64,000 bases of DNA, from assembly GCA_014529385.2 (NCBI GenBank), contig CM043957.1, positions 86,117,881-86,181,880 of the forward strand, in the 5' to 3' direction. The notes beneath the pieces were generated by a model. The model saw only the letters and a list, made by a program, of their open reading frames with translations. It had not been told where the DNA came from and did not search any database. Each line of letters begins with the position of its first letter. Positions within the stretch are counted from its first letter, which is position 1. Source of the stretch: Adiantum capillus-veneris. Lineage: Eukaryota; Streptophyta; Polypodiopsida; Polypodiales; Pteridaceae. The position numbers and the translations under genes were made by a program. This document shows, piece by piece, positions 12,263 to 22,800 of the stretch.

Positions 12263-13060
12263 GGTAATTACAGCCTTTGCCTTAAGCAAGAAAAAAGAAC
12301 CATTTACCTTGATGGATGGTTATCTTTCAAATGGCAATAGGCTATGTGTTACTCACCAATACAATAAGAAAGTCATGTATGTCCCATGCTTATCCTTATG
12401 TGGGGCAAAGAGGGATTCCATAATCTACTCTTCGAGGAGTAGAAATGTATTTCTGTTGGTCTAACATGAAAAGTAAACATACAAGAGTATGTTTCAAAAT
12501 GCGTGGTATACCAAAAATTGAAATTTGATCGAGGGAAGCAACTTGGATTGTTTCAGTCGACAGGCTTGGCAAGAAAACACATTCTATGCCGTCAAAAAGA
12601 CTATAAGGCACATCAAATGGCAACCCTCTTTAGATCTCAAATTTTTGAGTATCACGGCTTGCCAACATCCATGGTGTCAGACAAAGATCCTAGAATGACC
12701 AGTAATTTCTAGAAGGATATCTTTGAGAATCTAGGAAGTAGATCTTTCGGCCTATCATCCATCGAACTAATATTCCGGAGGTGATTGATCGACAGACTAA
12801 CCAGGGAGAGGTACTACGTCTAGATGGAAGGGACCGCCAGAGATCGAAGAGCAAGAAGAGGTGTGGCAGCCCAAATCGATTCTTTGACACGAAGACAAGG
12901 TACTAAGAAATGGTAATGTTATCCGATGATATCTTGTTAAGTTTAAGAATTATCCTTTTAAAGATGCTAGATGGATGCAAGGAACCTAGCTTAAGGATAA
13001 TATGAACCTTGTCAATGCTTACAATGCTACACTAGCGTAAGCAAATGAAAATGCATTTTA
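12263..13060 (+). pseudogene. Gypsy-1 integrase with chromodomain-like tail, broken
   Basis: Integrase pieces include MATLFRSQIFEYHGLPTSMV followed by SDKDPRM (second catalytic Asp region). Most of the core is deleted or shifted. At about 12900-13030 a frame gives VKFKNYPFKDARWMQ followed by LVNAYNATLA, which resembles the C-terminal chromodomain of plant chromoviruses ('YLVKWKGYP...ATWE'). This, and the homologous IHNIFHESLFKPYKGEPP region at 31107-31334, is the reason for calling the family a chromovirus. Multiple stops. Confidence 0.7.
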
Positions 13061-13377
13061 AATGAACAATGTTGTTAAGACTCATTCTCTTTCTTTTATT
13101 ATGCACAAAATTTCAGCAGTATGCATGCTTAGGATCATGTTTGAGGTGACGACATCTCCCAAACATCAAGTAGAACTTGTCACTCTACTTTGGAAGTATG
13201 ATATGGACTAAAGAGCAGACATGCTTGCGGAAGCTAAGTCTTTCGAGCACCAAATGGATTATTCATCCATTTTGGAATGATGTCGTAGGGTAAAACAAGA
13301 TCCTCTACCCGCTAAGAAACATGGACTAATGGTTAGGATTTATCGTCTCTACCTCATAGTCGAGGACAACTATGATT

Positions 13378-13392
13378 TCAAGAGAGAGTTAA
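13378..13392 (+). other. Gypsy-1 polypurine tract
   Basis: The purine-rich stretch AAGAGAGAGTTAA lies immediately before the 3' LTR start TGTCATAAAA, the expected plus-strand priming site. Confidence 0.75.
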
Positions 13393-14182
13393 TGTCATAA
13401 AACATAATATCTAACTTTACCAAATGATTTTCTCATATTAAACTGATCATTTAATATGGAAAGATAAAAGGGGAACAAGAGTTAGGGAATAAATATGTGC
13501 TTCTAGACCTATCTCAATACGGGACCAAAAGGAGAAATAGTTGTATCTCAATAGGGGTCCAAAAGGAGACGGTCTACCAAAGAGCAATGTGCAGTAAGTG
13601 CTTCTAAATTTACCTGAGCAAGGGACCAAGAGGAGAGATGGTTACATCTCAATAGGAGTCCAAAAGGAGGTAGTCTATCAAAGAGAAACATGCATCTATT
13701 GGAGCTTAAAAGACTTAGGGTTAGCTTCATTAAAAACCTCCAAAAGTTAGTGTTCAAAAGCCCTTTGACCTTAGGCAAGTTAGGGCTGACTTTGAGGTGG
13801 GAACCCTACCCAAGCATGAGGTGCTTGTCGGCTTGCTAACTAAAGTGCTTAAAATGTTTGTAGGAATCTTGCCCAAAGCTTGAGGTGATTTTTATGCTTG
13901 AATGACTAAGGTTCTTGAAGTGTTCAATTCAAAGATAAACTCTCAAGAGGCATGAACAGTTTCCATGCTTAAAAGACTATGTGCTTGAAGTGTTCAATTC
14001 AAACAAAATGACTTAAGAAGCATAAAAGAAGCATGTTAAAATTTTTCCCATTTGGGCCCTCACCCTATTGGATAGGCTTTAATGGGGTCCAATGAAAATG
14101 TAGATGCATAAAAATAAATAATTAAGTTCTTTCTCTCAAAGAGGAAAAAGAGGACACATGTCCAAATGATATAAATAAATAA

Positions 14183-14238
<56 letters not shown>

Positions 14239-14976
14239 GGACCAAGCTTGAAAGGGGGTATACTCTTCCACACACACACACACACACACATTCTCTCATT
14301 GTGTGGAGTACAAAAGTGTAAGAGCTTCATCTCCTTCTCCAAGCTTGTTGAGAAGTGGAGAGCCTACACCAACAATCTTGCCTATGGAATGCAAATCCAA
14401 CCAAGAGCCATGCTTCAATGCTTAAGCTTTCCATCTTCTCCACCTTTATTACTATGCTATTATGCTATGCTAAGCAAGAAGAGTGATGATAAGTTAGGAA
14501 CTATTTCTTTCTTCTATGAATGATTCTTCTTCCTCTTCCCTACCCTCATTCCCCGCTAGCTCTCTCCACCTTCGAAGGTGTTTGAGGCTTTGGGATTGAG
14601 GCTTGGGATAGTTAATTCTTTTTGCAAAGTTTATGTTATTCTCGTGATGTATGAAGCTTTCCATCTTCATAGCATCACCAAGGTCACAAGGAACACAAAG
14701 ATTGTATTGTACCAAGTCTCTCTTGATGGGAGAATCTATATTACAAACTCCTTTTGGAGGGGGGACCGGCTCCAAGTAAATCCGGTCCTCAACTATTGTC
14801 ATGTTCTCTAATACTCTCTCTCTTGCAAAATTATTGTTTATGCCAAGTTAATTAAGTACCATGTTTACGTTGCCACCATCAATTAACTTCACCATTTATG
14901 TTCTCAAAGTAACCTCACAAAAATGCTCACTCTAATTCTCTTAATTCTGCTATCCTCAAAGTGCATAGGTCATTAA

Positions 14977-14979
<3 letters not shown>
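13393..14979 (+). repeat. Gypsy-1 3' LTR
   Basis: Uninterrupted LTR of about 1587 bp. It carries (GA)n at 14186-14236 and a (CA)n at about 14270-14290. It ends ATTAACAT directly against a CT tract. The last bases (TACA) seen at the end of the 5' LTR are not present. Confidence 0.9.

Positions 14980-15016
<37 letters not shown>
14980..15016. repeat. (CT)n tract of Copia-1, gypsy target
   Basis: CT repeat that continues the CT tract at 2254-2279 on the other side of the gypsy insertion. The sequence to 15140 (ending near CACCCTTGCACACAA) matches the second copia's leader at about 40570-40670. Confidence 0.85.
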
Positions 15017-15020
<4 letters not shown>

Positions 15021-15392
15021 GGTTGAGGAGTCCGGGGGGGCGCTCGAGGGCGCTGAAGGTTGGAAAGCTCCGTGGGATCGCTCCCTTGACTGCAAGTCGA
15101 TGAGGGGGGTGCATCCACCCTTGCACACAAGGTGTGTATCAAACTTTTTTTTAAAAAAACTTTAATTTCCTAACGAGCTGCTCTCTGTCAAAGACTGCAA
15201 ATTTGACAAATGCTGACGAGCTTGCAGACTTTCCCGGCCTGGCTACACGCACATGCCCAAACCCTCTCTTATGAGCTGCTCGATGTTGCCCAAATCCCCC
15301 CTCAGCTGTATCTAATACGGGCATGGGAGATGGGATCAAAGGCTCCCATCACTTTTGGGCCCTGACATTAGGCGTGCGCCGTAGATCTTGTT

Positions 15393-15464
15393 GCAAAAGT
15401 AAACTCGGGTATTTTTGTAAACTCGGGTACCCGAGTTTACAAAAATACCCGAGTTTACTTTTGC
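15393..15464. repeat. perfect 72-bp palindrome
   Basis: The two 36-base halves are exact reverse complements about a centre between 15428 and 15429 (GGGT|ACCC). Each half carries two copies of the motif GTAAACTCGGGTA separated by TTTT. It could extrude as a cruciform or fold as a long RNA hairpin. Confidence 0.97.
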
Positions 15465-15524
15465 TCACTCTGATATGTTTGCACGTCAAAACTCCATGGA
15501 AACGTGTACATTCCACAGTGACGT

Positions 15525-15603
15525 GTGCGGGCGTGGTGGATAGGCCACATGGCCCTCAAACCCTAGGTTGTGGGTTCAATCCCGGGGGGGGGGGGGGGGG
15601 GGG
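15525..15603 (+). other. tRNA-like (SINE-type) segment with A- and B-box, then poly-G
   Basis: GGCGTGGTGGATAGGCC resembles a pol III A box / D arm, and GTGGGTTCAATCCC about 35 bases later fits a B box / T arm. The spacing matches a tRNA, but a clean acceptor stem is not seen. The segment ends in about 19 G's (15585-15603). Probably a tRNA-derived remnant, not a working tRNA gene. Confidence 0.4.
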
Positions 15604-15736
15604 AAGTAAACTTAGGTACCCGAATTTACATTGTACCCGAGTTTACATTTTTCCCGACTTTACATTGTCCATGGAAGCCCGAGATCTACGGTCCTCAATC
15701 ATCCCACCATAGATCCCATCTCCTCCCATGCCCGTG

Positions 15737-16497
15737 TGACATACCAGGCCAGGCAAATGCCCCCTCTTTGCCAGACTTTGTGGCTGCCCAGGTTTAGACA
15801 GGACTTTCTGCTCCCGCTTTGCTGAGTTTGGCTGCTGCTTGGATGTCTACTCAAAATTACCAAGGGGTCGATTGTGGCTTCAAATTTGATGTTGCCTATG
15901 TCGAGATTCTCTGATCTCTTGAAAAACTTCCAAGCTCGATTCACAGCCTGATTCTGCCCACTGCAAACACCTACTCGGTGCTTGGCTTGGAAACCCAATT
16001 GCATCCCTCGATTCCTTCTGCCTTTGAGCTGCTACTATCCCACTACTTGCTATTGTGTGTGTGTGTGTGTATCCACACACAGTCTTCGACTCCCAAGCTT
16101 TGTCTCTATGCTCGGGCTGCAGATCCCTATTTCCTTACAAGCGTCAAACTCCAAGCCAAGATCCAATTGATGACTGTCTTGCATTCGATGCTCCTACAAA
16201 GCTTGCCCATTTTGCTCAATGCTTTGTAGAGATTAGATCTTCCCTGCTCAAACCCTGTAGAGCTCCAAGCTCCCTCTTTCTTGCTCTGATCCCTCAAGAA
16301 TATCCAAGATCCCCCCAAAGGCTCGAGAAGCGTGCGCGGGGTCGAGACATGCCCGATCCGTACCGGATCTGTTGCCACCGCCAAGCTCAGGCTTAAGCTT
16401 CGAGCTCCGCCATAGCCAGCGAGCTCCATTGCTTCCGAGTTGATCGTCGGAGAGCGGCCGCTTGTGCCCCATTCGCTGTCATAGCTATAATACCACT
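15737..16497 (-). other. Copia-1 leader, no gene
   Basis: Non-coding leader between the MITE and the 5' LTR, in element orientation downstream of the primer-binding site. A short (GT)n lies at about 16057-16072. The part from 16202 onward is duplicated at 16956. Confidence 0.6.
16484..16495 (-). other. Copia-1 primer-binding site
   Basis: The minus strand reads TGGTATTATAGC next to the LTR end, two changes from the initiator-Met complement TGGTATCAGAGC. A duplicate lies at about 17238-17249. Confidence 0.6.
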
Positions 16498-16705
16498 TGT
16501 GAGTGCACGTGTGCGTGCGTGTATGTATACGTGTGCGGTGCGTGCGGGGAAGGGGAGAAGCACAAGACCGGTGTGGGTGAAGCAACCTCTGGAATTAGTG
16601 AGTGAGGTGTTCCTTATTCATATATGTATAATGAATAAGGGTATATACACATGTGAGCGAGTGACCGAACGTCTGAGGCAAAGGTGTAACGCCTTTACCC
16701 CAACA
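16498..16705 (-). repeat. Copia-1 5' LTR
   Basis: 208-bp LTR, TGTGAGTG to CCCCAACA on the plus strand, followed by the target duplication CTTGA (16706-16710). Confidence 0.88.
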
Positions 16706-17251
16706 CTTGATTTATTCCTTATTAGAAATTTGTACAATGAATATTTGTATAGCATGGAGATAGAGTGGTTTCTCATGCACTCTTCTGAGAGGCTCCTCAC
16801 TATGCATCTTTTTCTCCAAAGATTGAGAATGATTAGTGTTGACCTCTATCAATGCAGGTTGTACTAATATAGTGGCTTGCCTCTTCTTCTTTTTTTTTTT
16901 GCAAATCTCACAAGTGTGAGTGAATTATATTGATCATTCCAAAAAATTACAAGATCTTGCCCATTTTGCTCAATGCTTTGTAGAGATTAGATCTTCCCTG
17001 CTCAAACCCTGTAGAGCTCCAAGCTCCCTCTTTCTTGCTTTGATCCCTCAAGAATATCCAAGATCCCCCCAAAGGCTCGAGAAGCGTGCACGGGGTTGAC
17101 ACATGCCCGATCCGTACCGGGTCTGTTGCCACCGCCAAGCTCAGGCTTGAGCTCCGAGCTCCGCCATAGCCAGCGAGCTCCGTTGCTTCCGAGTCGATCA
17201 TCGGAGAGCGGTCGCTTGCACCCCGTTCGCTGTCATAGCTATAATACCACT

Positions 17252-17459
17252 TGTGAGTGCACGTGTGCATGCGTGTATGTATACGTGTGTGGTGCGTGCG
17301 GGGAAGGGGAGAAGCACGAGACCGGTGTGGGTGAAGCAACCTCTGGAATTAGTGAGTGAGGTGTTCCTTATTCATATATGTATAATGAATAAGGGTGTAT
17401 ACACATGTGAACGAGTGACCGAACGTTTGAGCCAAAGGTGTAAGGCCTTTACCCCAACA
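17252..17459 (-). repeat. extra Copia-1 LTR copy from the tandem duplication
   Basis: Nearly identical to 16498-16705 and also followed by CTTGATTTATTCC. It arose by segmental duplication, not by a new insertion. Between the two LTRs, 16711-16955 is host flank plus LINE tail. Confidence 0.9.
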
Positions 17460-17639
17460 CTTGATTTATTCCTTATTAGAAATTTGTACAATGAATATTT
17501 GTATAGCATGGAGATAGAGTGGTTTCTCATGCACTCTTTTGAGAGGCTCCTCACTATGCACCTTTTTCTCCAAAGATTGAGAATGATTAGTGTTGACCTC
17601 TATCAATGCACGTTGTACTAATATAGTGGCTTGCCTCTT

Positions 17640-18960
17640 CTTTTTTTTTTTTTTTGCAAATCTCACAAGTGTGAGTGAATCATATTGATCATTCCAAAAA
17701 ATTACAAGATCTTGCCATGTTCGTGCCGAGTCATGACATCATCTCAAGAGACCATAATTACATCGGCTATCTGGGGAGCCACCCCTAACGACCTACCCCC
17801 TTATCCTTGATACACAAGGTTAATTATCACGTTCTTCACAACCCTTCTATTTTTCAATGGCCAAGATTTTTCCCTTTCTAAAGCATTCCATCTACTAACA
17901 AGGCACAGGTAATCCTAGACCAATCATCCGATTTTTGCTTGCACCTGAGCATCCATATTAGCACTCTGCTTTCTTGTATAATTTTTGCGAAGCTTGCGAC
18001 CTCAGGAACTCCTTCAAACACATGGCGTTTCCTTGTCTGCCATACATTATATAAGAAGAAGTACCTGACCATTTGAGTGCTAATGAGGAGGGTAGGACTA
18101 CCCAAATTATTATCTCCAAGGAATAAATAAGTGTTGAAAAAACCAATTTTCCATGTTCTTTGGATCCACTTTCATATTATTCCTGTGAGGCCTTTGATAG
18201 CTAGGCATTCCATAAATAGGTGGGCCAGATCTTCACTAGCCAACCTGCACCCCAAACATTGATCTGTCCCAATCTCTCTCTCGTGAATCTTCACCGCCGT
18301 CAGTAGAGCACCTAGTTACTTTCCATAGAAATACCTTCATGTGCTGCGGAACCTTTGGCTCCCAGATGTTCTCCATTACTTGCTCCCACCTTTCCTCCGA
18401 CCATTGTTTTTTCCATGTCTTGTTAAAGGGGCTAGATCAATTCTTCTTTAGCATCATTGTATGGTAAATGCCTTTAGAATAGGGTTTCCATAAGAGACTG
18501 CTTCCGGGCCATTTCGAGGCATTCCAGTCAATCTCCGAATCACAGATTGGCATCACTCCATTGTCAAGCTCTTTCATCACTTTGTTGATTGGCAAAACCT
18601 CCTGGCTATTAAGTTGGTCTTGGGTTACCAGAAGTTCAATGGTTTTCCAGATCTTGCTGTCACTGTCCCAAAAGTGCCCAAGTCGATTCAGACCTTATTA
18701 TTCAGTTTCTTGGTTGTTTCTATTCAATAGGGATTTTGCGACGGATCTACAACTGTGGAAAGCCAGGGGGACCAATGCAAAATGGAGTTCTTGAAGTATC
18801 TGGTTTCTTCCCCCCACTTTAGGACTCCCGTTGCTCTGTTGCATTTCCTTACCAATTCCCCTGAGCTGCCCCCCAGACTTGGGGTAGACCACGTCGGGGA
18901 TAATAGTTTGCCATGAACCTCTACCCCTCTCCACTTTCCACCTTGCGTGCCAACTTTAGC
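17640..18960 (-). mobile_element. 5'-truncated LINE (non-LTR retrotransposon) with zf-RVT region
   Basis: The minus-strand translation across stops shows the segment between RT and the C-terminal zinc-finger domain of plant LINEs (LNRLGHFWDSDSKIWKTIE), then PQHMKVFLWKV, then GTDQCLGCRLASEDLAHLF, the zf-RVT C..C...HLF..C region, then SYIMYGRQGNAMCL-type sequence. The 3' end carries a short untranslated region and poly-A (oligo-T at about 17640-17654 on the plus strand). The 3' half is homologous to the LINE fragment at 25196-25838, which defines a common family. RT itself is missing (5' truncation near 18960). Inactive. Confidence 0.8.
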
Positions 18961-19439
18961 TTGCCTCTTCTTAACATTTTTGTTGGGACTCTACTTAGTT
19001 GTTGAAGGCTTAGAGGTCTTACACTTACCACTTCTACCCATTGACCTATTGTTCAAGGTTCAATCTCTAAAACATTAGAATGAAGCAGTCTATTCTTGGT
19101 GAGAAAATAAGACAAAGCCAATATGACACGGCTTTCCATCAAAAGACAGGCCTATTAAAGTCGCTCTTTCAAATAAGTACACTCTTTTGAAAATTTTCTT
19201 TAAGACAATGCACATTTTCTTTAAGACAATGCACTCATCACTACATATGTCTTTCCACATGTAAAGGAACGTTCACACAATGACTATCTTTACATAAGCT
19301 TCGGATAGGTAGAATGTGTTCACACACAGGGTGCAACAAAGTTCACACCCAACAAACCTTCCCTTGTGAATTTTGTTACACTCACACAATCCTCCCCTCA
19401 AAGCACACTAGAGGTATGACACACGATACACTAACCTCT
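18961..19439. other. no gene recognised; possible LTR remnant
   Basis: Intervening DNA. CACACCCAACAAACC near 19345 reads TGTTGGGTGTG on the minus strand, like a copia LTR start, and would fit as a remnant beside the gag fragment that follows. No second LTR was found. Confidence 0.3.
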
Positions 19440-20400
19440 GTTTAAACACATACAAGTAGGTGGAGGGACTCACAATCCTCCCCTACACACGAAGAGGGTT
19501 GGGGCACAAAGTGCTTTCGTTTTCTTACAAAAGATGATCGTTGTCGTAAGCTAAGCCCACATGTTGTCGTCATCTTCAGATTTATCATCAATAAGATTGA
19601 TTTTTTATTTGACTTTATCTTTGAAATGTTCCTTGTGATTGACTTACTATGGTTTGCTGTCTTTAAGTCTAGCATGGTTGTTCTTATCACAAATGCCACA
19701 AGGATTCACTTCATAGCAATCCTTTGAAAGGTGATAAATTCTTCCACAATGTGTGCATTTTAGATCTATTTTGGTGCTTCCATTGTTGGCTGCAAGCTTC
19801 TTATCACACTCTTAAAGAGAATTTCTAACATCTTCAATTTTAGGCATGGGGTCTTTCTCTTTGAAAACTGTCCAAAATCTGCATCAAGAACATCTTTTAA
19901 AAGCACAATAGCATGTCTGCGTGTTCTACAAGCTTTTGAGCATATAGACAAGGGTGGATGCATCCTCTCTGAGATCCATAACCAAACCATAGATTTGCAT
20001 TTTTAACAAAATATTGTGATGTTTAGCAATAGCTCCAAAGTATTGCTTTAAGGTGGTCTATGCCTTATGTGTAGTGGTGCAGCCATCAAGATAGTACACA
20101 AAGTTTTTGTTAAGCAAAGCGAGCAAGATGCTGAGAGCTTGCTCGTTTTTAGCTACAAATTATGCTAGGCTTTGCCTAGTTTATACTCTTTCCCCCTCAC
20201 TTAGTGGCTTTACGATAGACCACAATTGTTTGAGCATTAGGGAGCCCCTGGATTTTGCCTGCCAAGTGTAGAAACCTAGGCCGTTAATTTTGTCGATGTT
20301 GTCCCCCCATGATGGCACACCCTTTTGTAGTGAGAGGAAGGTCTTATCCAGGTGCTGGGCAGCATCTAATTGTCACAATTTACAAAATAATATCACCTTA
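19440..20400 (-). pseudogene. decayed copia gag (UBN2-type) fragment
   Basis: Minus-strand reading with several stops gives INGLGFYTWQAK (start of a copia capsid, compare KFDGINFTMWK in the other copia), KQLWSIVKPLSEGE, AKNEQALSILLALLNKNFVYY, GLVMDLREDAST and then zinc-knuckle-like CTHCGRIYHLSKDC. Protease, integrase and RT are absent from the neighbourhood, so this is a fragment of a different, older copia family. Confidence 0.6.
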
Positions 20401-20509
20401 TGTGTGAATACATTACTTGATGTGATATGTGTTGAGTTGAGTTAGCTTTAATGAGAGAGAGATTTAAAATGTTCTTCACCCTTGACATTTTTCTTGGAGG
20501 AGTTTGTTA

Positions 20510-20786
20510 GGCTATGGTCACGCGGAGCTTAGTTTCCCATAAGTTGAGCCGGCAAGGTCTGACGGTCGGCAGCTTTTCGCAGGCATCCATCGGCATAGTA
20601 GGCTAACTATGCCTAAAAAGGCATAGTCACACAACTATGCCCACCCACTGCCGGTCAACGCCATCTTTCTCTCTCCTGCTTGTGCTTTGCTGTTCCTCTC
20701 TCTACCTGCTGCGACGGTCCTCGTGTTGAGCTCTTGCCAGAGGATGTCAGGGCTTAGTTCTAACTAAGCCTCGCGTGACCATGCCC
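20510..20786. mobile_element. Harbinger/Tourist-type MITE, 277 bp
   Basis: The terminal inverted repeats GGCTATGGTCACGCGGAGCT and GGGCATGGTCACGCGAGGCT (the second on the complement) are flanked on both sides by TTA (20507-20509 and 20787-20789). A 3-bp TTA target and GG-starting TIRs fit PIF/Harbinger. The interior repeats GGCATAGT / ACTATGCC and is partly self-complementary. No coding capacity. Confidence 0.75.
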
Positions 20787-21060
20787 TTAGCTAAAAAAAC
20801 CTTGGAGACTATGGCTGCACGTTAGGACTAGGGTTTGGTTGTGCGAACAGTTTCTTGTGGGCAAAGGTTGGAAGCTCTTTAATGCTTGAAAAAGGAAGTC
20901 GATTAAAGCCAAGGTGCTTTGATCCGCAAGTGGAAACGACTTCAATGGGTAGCACTAACAACACAAGGAATAGTCACGTAAATATATACACAAGAAGATT
21001 TATAAATTTTCTCATGTAAGAAAACGGAGCCTTTTTCAGTGTTTTTTCATACAAGGGCAT

Positions 21061-21153
21061 AACATCATGAGCCTTATGCTAGAGAGGCACCCCATACCTA
21101 GCTGCCCCCAATCGCACCTAGCTAGGTATGCGGTGCCTCCCTCTCATGATGTT
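21061..21153. repeat. 93-bp imperfect hairpin
   Basis: The arms AACATCATGAG and, after a 12-base bulge on one side, GAGGCACCCCATACCTAGC pair with TAGGTATGCGGTGCCTCCC and CTCATGATGTT. The loop is about 20 bases. It is precursor-like in shape, but no evidence of transcription can be read from DNA. Confidence 0.75.
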
Positions 21154-22800
21154 GAGGAAAGTCAGAATGTGGGAATTATTGTGAGAATTTGTCCAAAACT
21201 TGTGATATATATAGAGTTCGAGCAATTCATAGGATGAGCTGAGCAGTGGGGTGGATTGCACTGGTTGTTGAGCTACGAGCAGCGGCGTGTGAAGATCAAC
21301 GGGCTGTGATGAGGGCTGCTTGCCGTCGATCGCCGTGAGACAGAAGCTGTGATCGATGGACTCGACCCCTAAGCACCTCCGTTTTCAGAGCTTAAGAGCT
21401 CTAATGAAAGCTGAGAACAAAGAGCCTTTGTGCACACACACACAAGCACATTAAACGATTGTGATGGGTTTTTCAATTTTGCAATGAATCAGGCAAGCTT
21501 CCACGGCTAATTTGGCAACATTTATAGATTGGACATGATCATCATCAAGGGCACTGATTATGATGCCAAAAGTCATTCCCTTTGCTGATTTTTCCTCACC
21601 ATCAAGAGCACAGTGAGCCTTTTCTTCTACTCTTTTCCATAGCAATTCTTGACCATTGAACATATAGGGTCTCATCATACATGAGGCTTACATTAGGCAC
21701 CCTTTACTTTTCTGACCCATGCACTAGCACTTGCATATACCTATGGCCGGTGTTGAGGCTACACCTAATCATAGCAAGGGGGAAATGCAAGCTATCTGAC
21801 ACATATCGTTGCAAGCAAGCAACTAGAGCTACAGAAGGTCAAAAATCAAGGGTAAGTACGCAATTGGAGGGATGGTGAATGTGCATGAGCACTCAATTTA
21901 TTTGTCATTATAGCTGGTGGTCTTTTGTGCATGAAGTTCACAGCATGTTCTTTCTTTACATTCACTTCACCCATGCCACAACTCTTAGGTGTGAGTGTAA
22001 CACGCAGTTCCTTATGTATAATTTTTGATAGGCTCATTTTTCGTTTATTAAAAGACCATCTGTTACAAAGTTAAATGATGTTGATACAATAAGATCTAGT
22101 GTTCTTTGCTCTTTCTTCATTGCAAGAAGCTAGGTTTTCAAACAGACTCTTTATGCTACAATCGTTCACCATACCAAGGTCGTTCCGATCAGTGTACACC
22201 ATACTACAATAAAATGACCATTAGTCAAGGAATATATGTAAGGAAAGGGTTCCACTTTCCATGTGATCGGGCAAGACTATGAAGAGCAGAAGATCAGTTT
22301 CTCTAGAAATGTGCAGAAGCGTGTGAGTAAAAAAAGGTCCTTTTTATGAGGACTTTACATTTTGTTTGCACTTGGAGCAGATAAAGTAGCAGACAAATCT
22401 CAGGTATCTTGGATGCACAAGGGAAAGAGGGTCCTCATTATAGATCAAACAAGGTGAAAAGCCACAGTGCTCTACATAAGCCCCCTAGTTAATGCCTCTC
22501 TTAAACACTACATTCAAAAGCAGGGAACAGCATTCACTTTGCCACGTGCCCGTATTCGACAAGCTTCATCCAATGGGTCACAATTACTCAAAACAAGCTT
22601 AATCCAACGGTTTACAATTGCTCCAAAAGAGTTCCAAGAGTCTACTAAAGGCTTATGTAGGCCAAAAAGGTATGTTGTACAAAGAATAGGACTGACTCAC
22701 ATGTCCCATGGCCAGCAAGATGAGGTTTCTAGACACTAAATTTCTAGACAGTAAACAGCATGATACAATGGTAAAAATGATACAACAGGCTTGGAAGGCA
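21154..22800. other. no convincing gene
   Basis: Contains a short minus-strand frame at 21451-21678 (MRPYMFNGQELLWKRV...) that could be another gag N-terminus, but I cannot support this. The rest, including what should be the 3' flank of the MOCOS-like gene, shows no family features. Confidence 0.4.

Larger units (their letters stand above)
15320..15736. mobile_element. MITE-like element with 72-bp palindrome
   Basis: Ends are inverted repeats: ACGGGCATGGGAGATGGGAT at the left, and at the right a complement reading CACGGGCATGGGAGGAGATG. It is inserted in the Copia-1 leader, with no corresponding block in the other copia's leader. The interior holds a perfect 72-bp palindrome, several further copies of a GTAAACTCGGGTA-like motif (15604-15665), a tRNA-like segment and a poly-G run. 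No transposase. A target duplication is not clear. Confidence 0.55.
16202..17710. repeat. tandem duplication, period about 754 bp
   Basis: Unit 1 (16202-16955) and unit 2 (16956-17710) are nearly identical and each starts CTTGCC. The same CTTGCC recurs at 17711, marking microhomology at the junctions. Each unit contains part of the Copia-1 leader, the complete 208-bp LTR, the host flank beginning CTTGATTTATTCC, and about 65 bp of a LINE 3' tail with its oligo-T (poly-A on the minus strand). Confidence 0.95.

Noticed and set aside
15525-15590. Functional tRNA gene
   Set aside because: A and B box-like words are present, but no paired acceptor stem and no proper anticodon arm can be drawn.
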